This document shows positions 1 to 6,185 of a stretch of 9,777 bases of DNA, one piece after another (positions within the stretch are counted from its first letter, which is position 1; each line of letters starts with the position of its first letter). Source of the DNA: DASUSF01 sp036375275 (GTDB taxonomy: Bacteria; Pseudomonadota; Alphaproteobacteria; Geminicoccales; Geminicoccaceae); the NCBI GenBank assembly GCA_036375275.1, contig DASUSF010000353.1:1-9777 (forward strand), given 5' to 3'. The position numbers were made by a program, and so were the translations under genes. The notes beneath the pieces were generated by a model. The model made no database searches and was not told where the DNA came from. It saw only the letters and a program-made list of their open reading frames with translations.

Positions 1-523
1 TGCTGTAAGGAAGTTCGGCGCTTCGCCGCCGTCGCTGAGTCTGTACACCGCCGGCCGCCTCGCTCTTGGTGGAGCGCTCGGTCGCGGGAATCCCGGCGGC
101 GCGGAGCGTCTGGACGGCGCCGGTCCGGGGATGGCAGCTCGATCAAGCGCCTCCTATCCAAGGCACGAGATCCGATCTCTGGCGATCTCCCAGGCGCCAA
201 CTTCTCCACCTGACCAGTTCTCTCGACTGAGACCGCTTCAAGTCGTTGCTCCCGGCGTCGAGCGTCGTTGAGCTTCTTCCGGTCGAAGGGGTCGGGACGC
301 CGGCGCCGCAAGCGGAGCCCGTCAGCGGTATGCGCGCGCCTGCTCACCCGGCTCGCCGCCTATGCCGGTCCATTGTCGAACCCGGCTCCCCTGGCGCTGC
401 ACGCGGCGGCCGCGGATCTGCTGGCGGCATCAGGATGGCGGCATCAGGATGGCGGAATGAAGGCCGGCAGCTGGCGGGGCCAGGTAGTGGCGCGGGATTG
501 GAACCAGGGAAGGCGGGCGCAGC
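1..523. other. No confident gene: upstream region with possible small ORF or remnant
   Basis: No reading frame here gives a protein I recognise. A plus-strand frame enters from the left edge and stops at 269-271; its product is low complexity and unconvincing. A second plus-strand frame could start at a TTG at 268 and run to 540, overlapping the next gene. Its middle (about residues 22-57) has an alternating hydrophobic pattern with the stretch GPLSNPAPLALHAAAADLLA, which looks more protein-like than the rest, so it may be a decayed or frameshifted gene. A perfect 13-bp palindrome, GAGATCCGATCTC, lies at 167-179 and could be an operator, but nothing links it to a gene. No promoter with a convincing -35/-10 pair was found. 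Confidence 0.4.
422..456 (+). repeat. 14-bp tandem repeat, about 2.5 copies
   Basis: The unit TGGCGGCATCAGGA occurs at 422-435 and again exactly at 436-449, followed by a partial third copy (TGGCGGA, 450-456). Fourteen is not a multiple of three, so gaining or losing one copy shifts any frame that crosses it. It lies 68 bp upstream of the start codon of the enolase-superfamily gene. Confidence 0.9.
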
Positions 524-1696
524 ATGACGGTGGAAGATGACCGGGGGATCAGGATCGCGCGGGTCGAGGTGACGGTATACCGCGCCCCGGTGGAGACGCC
601 CGTGGTCAACGCCTTCGGCACCATGACCGACCGTCCGGCGGTGATCGTCAAGGTGATCGACCGGGACGGGGCGCAGGGGCTCGGCGAGGCCTGGTGCAAC
701 TTCCCGACCTGCGGCGCGGAGCACCGGGCGCGGCTGATCGAGACCTTCCTCGGGCCGCTGCTCCTCGAGCAGGCCTTCGATTCCCCCGATCACGCCTACC
801 GCCACCTGAGCGGGCGGGCGCACCGGCTGGCGCTCCAGGCGGCGGAGCCCGGCCCGCTCGCGCAGGCGATCGCGGGCCTCGACATCGCGCTGTCCGATCT
901 CGCCGCGCGCCGCGCCGGGCGCCCGCTCTGGGCCTGGCTGTCGCCTGAGGCCCCCGCTCGAGTTAGCGGGACCGGGGCCTCGATGCCGGCCTACGCCAGC
1001 GGCATCAATCCGGGCGGCGCGGTCGAGCAGGCGGTCGGCGCATGGGACGCCGGCTTTCGGGCGTTCAAGCTGAAGATCGGGTTCGGATCGGAGCGGGACC
1101 TCGCCAATCTCGCCGCGCTGCGCGAGATGCTCGGTGGGGAGGTGCCGATCGCGGTCGACGCCAACCAGGCGTGGGACCTCGATGAGGCGGTCCGGATGAG
1201 CCGGGCTCTGGCGGAGCACGGGCCGCACTGGCTCGAGGAGCCGCTTGCGGTCGACCGCCCGGACGAGGAGTGGCTGCGGCTGGCCCAGGCCTCGCCGGTG
1301 CCGCTCGCGGGTGGCGAGAACCTGCGCGGGCGGGCCGCCTTCGACCGCGCGGTCCGGCTCGGGGCGCTCCGCGTCCTGCAGCCGGACGTCGCGAAATGGG
1401 GCGGGCTCAGCGGCTGCATCGGCGTCGCCCGCGCGGCGCTCGCGGCCGGCCGGCGCTACTGTCCGCACTACCTCGGCGGCGGGATCGGCCTGCTCGCGTC
1501 GGCGCACCTGCTGGCCGCGGTCGGCGGCGACGGCATGCTGGAGGTGGACAGCAACCCGAACCCGCTGCGGGAAGGGCTCGCCGCGCCGTTTCCGGAGCTT
1601 CGAGACGGCCGCTTCGTCCTCGGCGACGCGCCCGGGCTGGGTGTCGAGCCGGATCCCGAGGTCGAGCGTTTCGCCGTGCTCCGGCTCGCTGTCTGA
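524..1696 (+). CDS. Enolase-superfamily enzyme, mandelate racemase / acid-sugar dehydratase group
   Basis: A 390-residue cytosolic enzyme of the mandelate racemase/muconate lactonizing family. Such enzymes abstract a proton alpha to a carboxylate, giving racemisation or dehydration of hydroxyacids. An N-terminal capping domain (about 1-130) precedes a TIM barrel. Visible catalytic residues are the KxK pair K182/K184 (AFKLKIG); metal ligands D212 (VDANQAW), E238 (WLEEPL) and E265 (AGGEN); the D288 (QPDVAKWGG) and H315 (PHYLGGG) dyad; and E340 (LEVDSNPNP). The KxK plus His-Asp set marks the mandelate racemase subgroup, which includes tartrate, galactonate, gluconate and fuconate dehydratases, rather than the muconate lactonizing or dipeptide epimerase subgroups. 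AGGGAAGG at 506-513 supports the ATG at 524. A hydroxyacid dehydrogenase follows 58 bp downstream, suggesting hydroxyacid or sugar-acid catabolism. The substrate cannot be read from the sequence. Confidence 0.93.
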   Translation: MTVEDDRGIRIARVEVTVYRAPVETPVVNAFGTMTDRPAVIVKVIDRDGAQGLGEAWCNFPTCGAEHRARLIETFLGPLLLEQAFDSPDHAYRHLSGRAHRLALQAAEPGPLAQAIAGLDIALSDLAARRAGRPLWAWLSPEAPARVSGTGASMPAYASGINPGGAVEQAVGAWDAGFRAFKLKIGFGSERDLANLAALREMLGGEVPIAVDANQAWDLDEAVRMSRALAEHGPHWLEEPLAVDRPDEEWLRLAQASPVPLAGGENLRGRAAFDRAVRLGALRVLQPDVAKWGGLSGCIGVARAALAAGRRYCPHYLGGGIGLLASAHLLAAVGGDGMLEVDSNPNPLREGLAAPFPELRDGRFVLGDAPGLGVEPDPEVERFAVLRLAV

Positions 1697-1754
1697 CGGC
1701 CCTTGTCCGCCGGCACCGCTTTCCGCATGGTCGGAGCGTCGAGGGAGGTGCGCC

Positions 1755-2741
1755 ATGAGGATTCTCTTGAACGGGTCGATCGCCCGGACCGGCGAGGACC
1801 ATCTCCGGAGCCACTTCGGCGATGCGGCGACGGTCCAGCTCACGGGGCCGGACGACGGACCGGACGACGGCGCCCGTAAGTTCGGCGAGGCCGAGATCCT
1901 GGTGACCGTCGGATATGATGCGGAGACGCCGCCCGCGCCCAACCTCCGGCTGATCCACGTGCCCGCCTCCGGGCTGGACGAGATCGACTTTCAGGCGGTG
2001 CCGGATGGCGTCCCGGTCTGCAATGCCTTCGAGCACGACAGCGGCATCGCGGAGCACGTGCTGGCGGCGATCCTCCAGTTCGCGGTCGATCTTCCGGGTC
2101 GCGACCGCCGCTTCCGGAGCGGCAGCTGGGCCGACAGCCCGCGCATGGGCGCGGCCGGCCGGCCGGAGCTCACCGGCCAGACGCTCGGCTGCATCGGCTA
2201 CGGCTCGATCGCGCGCGCGGTCGCGACGCGCGCTCGCGCCTTCGACATGCGCATCGCCGCGGCGACCCGAGCACCCCGATCGCTCGACCCCGAGCCCGAC
2301 GTCCTGGTCGGCTTCGACCGGATCGGAGAGGTCCTCGAGCAGGCCGACTTCCTGGTCATCGCCTGCCCCCTCACCCCTGCGACCACAGGTCTCATCGGGC
2401 CCGGCGAGATCGACCGGATGAAGCGCTCCCTGGTGCTGATCAACGTCGCGCGCGGCCCGATCGTCGACGAACAGGCCCTGTTCGAGGCGCTCCGGGAAGA
2501 GAGGATCGCCGGCGCGGCGATCGACGTCTGGTACCGCTATCCGTCTCCCGGGGAGCCGGAGCCCCGCCCCTCGTCGCTGCCCTTCCACGAGCTCGACAAC
2601 GTGATCATGACACCGCACTGCTCGGGCTGGACCGCCGAGCTGATGCGCCGCCGCTTCGCCGTGATCATCGACAACATCGAGCGTCTGCGCGCCGGCCGGC
2701 CGCTCCGGAACCAGGTGTGGCCGAAGGCCGGCGCTCTCTGA
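1755..2741 (+). CDS. D-2-hydroxyacid dehydrogenase family protein (NAD(P)-dependent)
   Basis: A 328-residue protein of the D-isomer-specific 2-hydroxyacid dehydrogenase family, which interconverts 2-hydroxyacids and 2-oxoacids in the cytosol. The start is fixed by GAGGGAGG at 1741-1748, six bases before the ATG. The Rossmann motif is at 145-153 (LGCIGYGSIA), with alanine in place of the third glycine of GxGxxG. The signature helix TGLIGPGEIDRMKRSLVLIN leads to VARG with catalytic R233, and the catalytic histidine is H288 in MTPHCSGW. The usual catalytic Glu, expected in a DVxxxEP context, is replaced: the local sequence is IDVWYRYPSP, with Y262 at that place and E267/E269 a little later. It is probably co-transcribed with the enolase-superfamily gene and may act on its product. 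It resembles phosphoglycerate/hydroxypyruvate-type members, but the substrate is unknown. Confidence 0.92.
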   Translation: MRILLNGSIARTGEDHLRSHFGDAATVQLTGPDDGPDDGARKFGEAEILVTVGYDAETPPAPNLRLIHVPASGLDEIDFQAVPDGVPVCNAFEHDSGIAEHVLAAILQFAVDLPGRDRRFRSGSWADSPRMGAAGRPELTGQTLGCIGYGSIARAVATRARAFDMRIAAATRAPRSLDPEPDVLVGFDRIGEVLEQADFLVIACPLTPATTGLIGPGEIDRMKRSLVLINVARGPIVDEQALFEALREERIAGAAIDVWYRYPSPGEPEPRPSSLPFHELDNVIMTPHCSGWTAELMRRRFAVIIDNIERLRAGRPLRNQVWPKAGAL

Positions 2742-2757
2742 CCCGGCGGGGGGAGCG
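2735..2757. terminator. Weak hairpin between converging genes (possible bidirectional terminator)
   Basis: The 16-bp gap between the converging dehydrogenase and SpeD-like genes, with the last dehydrogenase codons, can fold with CTCTC at 2734-2738 opposite GGGAG around 2751-2755. There is no T-run on either side, so intrinsic termination is doubtful. Confidence 0.2.
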
Positions 2758-3126
2758 TCAGAAGCCGAAGCTCACCATCTCGCCCTCGATCCGGAAGAAG
2801 GCGCGGGTGAAGTCGACGGCGGCGCCCTCGTCGAAGCCTTTGCAGGTGTAGAGCACGACCGAGAGGAAGCGGGGCGCGCTCCAGAAGTAGCCGCTGATCC
2901 CGCTGTCGATGAGGGGGACGAAGGCGTCGAAGCCGGCGTTCTCCTGCCGCCCCTCGCCGCTCCCGGGGGCGAACACCACGGGCTCGCCATAGGTCCGAAG
3001 GCCGAGGTGCGCGGCGAGGTCGAGCAGGTAGCTCCGGATGACCGCCTCGTCCACCTCCCGCGCGAAGAAGCCCTCGATCAGCAGGCGCTGGCGGACGATC
3101 TCGGGGGCGAGGTTCCTGATCGTCAT
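2758..3126 (-). CDS. SpeD-like protein (S-adenosylmethionine decarboxylase fold) with altered active site
   Basis: A 122-residue protein, the usual size for a bacterial AdoMet decarboxylase. It starts at an ATG behind GGGGGAG (3132-3138). The N-terminal half (RQRLLIEGFF, about 12-21, then a helix to about 42 ending GLRTYGEP) follows the beta-alpha-beta pattern of the family. In bacterial SpeD (Thermotoga numbering) the proenzyme cleaves itself before S63, giving a pyruvoyl group, with H68 and C83 as catalytic residues. Here D74-S75 lies in PLIDSGISGYFW, Y80 sits where H68 would be, and C95 (LYTCKGF) matches C83. The 5- and 15-residue spacings are exact, so Ser and Cys are kept and His is replaced by Tyr. 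It could be a decarboxylase for another substrate (SpeD-derived ornithine and arginine decarboxylases are known), a regulatory paralogue, or inactive. No polyamine gene is adjacent. It ends 16 bp from the converging dehydrogenase gene. Confidence 0.72.
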   Translation of the reverse strand: MTIRNLAPEIVRQRLLIEGFFAREVDEAVIRSYLLDLAAHLGLRTYGEPVVFAPGSGEGRQENAGFDAFVPLIDSGISGYFWSAPRFLSVVLYTCKGFDEGAAVDFTRAFFRIEGEMVSFGF

Positions 3127-3200
3127 GGCGTCTCCCCCGGTCGTTCGATGGCGCCGGTGACGGACACGGTCAGGTGGCGCACAGGTCCTTCCAGCGGGCT

Positions 3201-3343
3201 GGAGCGGATCCCGATCTGACGGAACCGCCTGCAAGCGGTTCGGATCGGGCGAATCCGCTGTGACCCATTGAGGTCGAGCAATTCTTCCGACGAGCGGAAG
3301 GACGTCGGGGTTCGATGCGGTTCTGTCTCATCGGAAATTGCTC
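3201..3343 (-). repeat. Structured 143-bp dispersed repeat, copy 1
   Basis: Read on the minus strand from 3343, this segment aligns end to end with 8651-8793 on the plus strand. Both copies are 143 bp, about 80% identical by eye with one compensating pair of 1-nt gaps. The best-kept blocks are CGATGAG near the start, GAACC and CCGCTC in the middle, and GCAGGCGGTTCCGTCA followed by ATCGGGATCCGCTCC at the end. It can fold into two hairpins: GAGCAATT pairs with AATTGCTC (outer ends 3343 and 3276), and AGCGGAT...CCCGAT pairs with ATCGGGATCCGCT (3259 to 3203), the latter enclosing GAACCGC/GCGGTTC. Its first base lies within the stop codon of the histidine kinase gene. No open frame explains the similarity. 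It looks like a REP- or MITE-like intergenic element of the host genome and may also end or stabilise the kinase transcript. Confidence 0.85.
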
Positions 3344-6063
3344 TAGTCCCCGCCGCCGGTGGGCGCTGCGACCTTGGCGAGGGGCACGCGGATGCGACAG
3401 ATCAGGCCTTCGGGCGGCCAGTCGAAGTCGACCCGCCCCTGGTACTGGAGGCCGATGGCCTGGCAGATCAGGGTCGTCCCGAAGCCTTGGTGGTCGGGCG
3501 CCCGCGCCGGCGGACCGCCGATCTCCCACCAGACCAGCGAGGCCTCGTCGCCGCGGATCTCGCCGGAAAGCGTCACCTGCCCGGCCGGCTCCGAGAGCGC
3601 GCCGTACTTGCTCGCGTTGGTCGCGAGCTCGTGCAGGATGAGCCCGAACGTCTGACCCGCGACGGGCAGCAGGTCCAGGTCCTCGATCTCCAGCCGCATG
3701 CGCCCGCCGCTGAGGTAGGGCGCGAGCACGGCCGTCGCGAGAGCACGCAGCCCGACGCTCTGCCACGTCGCCTCGGTCAGCAGGTCATGGACCGCGAGGA
3801 GGGCGGTGAGGCGACCTTCGAGCGCGTTCCGGAAGCCCTCGACGGTGCTCGCACGCGCCGCGGTCTGACGCGCGATCGCCTGCACCACCGCCAGGATGTT
3901 CTTCACCCGATGGGACAGCTCGCGCATCAGCAGACGCTGCTGGTCGTCGATGATCCGGCGATGGATGGCGCTCGCGAGCACGTTGGCGATCGACTGAAGG
4001 AAGGCGATGTCGTCGGTCGTGAAGGTGCGCGGGCTCGCGGTGTGCGCGCCGAGAACGCCGAACGGCCGATCCCCCTCGCCCCCGATGACCACGCTGACCC
4101 CCGACACCACTCCGTGCTCGGTGAGCAGGGGCGCCGCGCGGAAACGCGTTTCGCTGGCGAGGTCCGGCACGATCACGGGCTGCCCGACCGCGAGCACGAA
4201 GCCGGCCTGCGAGCCGAGACCCGCGTCGACCCGGGCCCGCCCGACCAGGCCGTCCCGCCAGCCGATCCCGGCCCGGAGCAGGAGCGACCCCAGCCCGGGC
4301 TCGAGTTCGAGGATCTTGCAGAACTCGACGTCCAGGGTGGCCCCGACCAGCATCGCCGCCCGGGAGAGAAGCTTCTCCAGGTCGTGGCTCCCCAGCGCCT
4401 CCTGGCCGAGGGTGGCGACCGCCTCGAGCTGCCGCACGCGGGCCTGGAGCTGGGCGCGGGTGTGCTTGAGCGGCGAGATGTCACGGGCGGTCGCAATGAT
4501 GCTGGTCGGCTCGCCGTCGGCATCGCGGGTCGCGTAGACGATCACCGAGACCGGGATCAGGGCGCCGCTCTTGGCCAGCCGCAAGGTCTCGAAAGGCTCG
4601 ACCCGCTCGCCCCGGCGGAGCTGCTCGATCGCGCGCTGCCGCTCATCCGCCACGTCCTCGGGCACGATCATGGCGATCCGCTGGCCGAGCGCCTCGGCCT
4701 CGGTGTAGCCGAACAGGCGCTCCGCAGCCGGGTTCCAGCTCGTGATGATGCCGTCCACCGTAGCCCCGATGATCGCGTCCTCCGACGCCTCCACGATCGC
4801 GCCGTGGAAGCGCCGGGCCTGCTCGATGCGCGTGCGCTCGATGAACTGCCCGATGTCGCGGCCGATCGCGGCCATCATGTCGAGGAGCGCCTCGTCGGCC
4901 GCCATGGGCTTGCGGACGAAGAAGCTCAGCACGCCATGACAGGTGTCGCCGAGCAGGATCGGGAAGGCGAACCCCGCCTCGAGACCCAGCTCCCGAGCGG
5001 CGCCGCAACGCACGAAGCCAGGATCATTCGTCACGGAATGCATCCAGGCCGGCTCCCTGCTCAGCCAGACCCGGCCCGGCAGTCCTTCCCCCGGCGCCAG
5101 CGCCGTCGCCCGGGTCAGCCGATCGAAACCCAGGGCCGCAGGCCCGGCGATGGTCGTGTGAAACGCCCTGCAGGTCAGCCGTTCGCCGGCCGCATCGGGC
5201 AGCCAAAGCTCGGCGATCTCGATCCCGAGATGCTCGCCGAAAGCCTCGAGGATACCGCTCGCCGCCGCTTCGAGCGTCGCGGCGCGGCCGAGCACGTTGG
5301 AGACGGCATGGCCGGTGGCCAGCCGCTGCTCCGCCCGCCGGCGCTCCAGAACCTCCACCTCGAGCGCCGCGTACAGCCGGGCGTTGGCGATGGCCGCGGC
5401 GGCCTGCGCGGCGATCGCCGTCACCAGGCGCTCGGCGAGCTCGCTGAACACCCCGGGCTGCGGGTGGCCGTAGAACAGGCCGCCGACGACCTCGCCCGCG
5501 GACGAGACGACCGGTACCGCCAGGTACGACCTGACCGGAAGATGCCCCGCGGGCATGCCGTGGTAGGGCGGATTGCGGCCGTAGCGCGGGTCCCTCGTGA
5601 TGTCGTCCGAGCGCACCACGGCCTCGCCCCGGAAGGTCGTCCCGAAGACCGCGGTGCTTCGCGGCATCGGGTAACCGGCGAAAGCTTCCCGCGGCGCGCC
5701 CGAGAGGGTGTAGAGGAGGTAGGAGTCGCCGCCCTCGTCGACCACGTTGTAGAAAAACGCGCCGAACGCCGCCCCGGTCAGCTCGCGCCCGGCATCGGTC
5801 ACCAGCTGCACCACCTTCTCGAGGTCGAGCTCGGCGGCGATCGCGGTGCACGCACGGTGCAGCGCATCCAGCAGCCGATCGCGCTCCGCGAGCTTCTGCT
5901 CTGGTTCCAGCTGATCCAGTCCCCAATCCTCCTGACGACCGGGCGCTCCGGCTGCCTCTGACGACCGATGGCGCCGACCTGCTCCCGCCCGCTGGATGAT
6001 CCTATCATCCCGGTCGAGGGCCGAGGAACAGGAACCATGCACATCCGCCGATGCGTGAGACAT
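3343..6063 (-). CDS. HWE-family sensor histidine kinase, GAF-GAF-PAS-GAF architecture
   Basis: A 906-residue cytoplasmic sensor kinase with no signal peptide or membrane segment. The start is decided by a full AAGGAGG (6070-6076) six bases before the ATG. After an unstructured N-terminus (1-55) come a GAF domain (about 60-230), a second GAF (about 255-410), a PAS domain (about 415-530, core SWNPAAERLFGYTEAEALG), a short coiled linker, a third GAF (about 550-700), the HWE phosphoacceptor domain with H718 in MRELSHRVKN, and an HWE-type ATPase domain. The latter shows N816 in HELATNASKYGAL, the W-E motif VWWEIGGPP (W846, E847) and GFGTTLI (860-866). HWE kinases are typical of Alphaproteobacteria and often act in light, redox or general stress signalling. 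I see no bilin-binding cysteine motif. No response regulator lies in the window, so the partner is unknown. It is divergent from the epoxide hydrolase gene. Confidence 0.95.
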   Translation of the reverse strand: MSHASADVHGSCSSALDRDDRIIQRAGAGRRHRSSEAAGAPGRQEDWGLDQLEPEQKLAERDRLLDALHRACTAIAAELDLEKVVQLVTDAGRELTGAAFGAFFYNVVDEGGDSYLLYTLSGAPREAFAGYPMPRSTAVFGTTFRGEAVVRSDDITRDPRYGRNPPYHGMPAGHLPVRSYLAVPVVSSAGEVVGGLFYGHPQPGVFSELAERLVTAIAAQAAAAIANARLYAALEVEVLERRRAEQRLATGHAVSNVLGRAATLEAAASGILEAFGEHLGIEIAELWLPDAAGERLTCRAFHTTIAGPAALGFDRLTRATALAPGEGLPGRVWLSREPAWMHSVTNDPGFVRCGAARELGLEAGFAFPILLGDTCHGVLSFFVRKPMAADEALLDMMAAIGRDIGQFIERTRIEQARRFHGAIVEASEDAIIGATVDGIITSWNPAAERLFGYTEAEALGQRIAMIVPEDVADERQRAIEQLRRGERVEPFETLRLAKSGALIPVSVIVYATRDADGEPTSIIATARDISPLKHTRAQLQARVRQLEAVATLGQEALGSHDLEKLLSRAAMLVGATLDVEFCKILELEPGLGSLLLRAGIGWRDGLVGRARVDAGLGSQAGFVLAVGQPVIVPDLASETRFRAAPLLTEHGVVSGVSVVIGGEGDRPFGVLGAHTASPRTFTTDDIAFLQSIANVLASAIHRRIIDDQQRLLMRELSHRVKNILAVVQAIARQTAARASTVEGFRNALEGRLTALLAVHDLLTEATWQSVGLRALATAVLAPYLSGGRMRLEIEDLDLLPVAGQTFGLILHELATNASKYGALSEPAGQVTLSGEIRGDEASLVWWEIGGPPARAPDHQGFGTTLICQAIGLQYQGRVDFDWPPEGLICRIRVPLAKVAAPTGGGD

Positions 6064-6185
6064 GGCACACCTCCTTCAGGCGCGAGAACTGATGGTGGCG
6101 CGGAACGCGGCCTGATTTATCCTTTCGATACCGAACGTCAGATGAACGGACGTACACGTCGCGGCCGGGAGCAGGACGAGGACCC
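6064..6185. promoter_or_regulatory. Divergent intergenic region, kinase / epoxide hydrolase
   Basis: These 122 bp separate two genes transcribed away from each other, so they should hold both promoters. A relatively AT-rich stretch (TGATTTATCCTTTCGATA, 6113-6130) is the likeliest core-promoter zone. I could not assign a good sigma-70 -35/-10 pair in either direction. GGAAC at 6102-6106 resembles the -35 box of EcfG general-stress promoters, but no matching GTT box lies at 16-18 bp. Confidence 0.4.

Noticed and set aside
344..1942. A 532-codon minus-strand frame opposite the enolase-superfamily gene
   Set aside because: It is a GC-driven shadow with no recognisable motif; the opposite strand has a complete catalytic residue set.
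2758..3234. An earlier start giving the SpeD-like protein a 158-residue form
   Set aside because: The extra N-terminus is basic and low complexity and enters the repeat; the ATG at 3126 has a good ribosome-binding site and gives the family length.
3268..5961. An 897-codon open frame on the plus strand opposite the histidine kinase
   Set aside because: It is a mirror of the kinase gene in very high GC sequence; the product is repetitive, rich in Arg, Asp, Gly and Pro with no domain, while the minus strand encodes clear GAF, PAS and HWE motifs.
6102..6130. GGAAC as an EcfG-type general stress promoter for the epoxide hydrolase
   Set aside because: No GTT-type -10 box is found at 16-18 bp.
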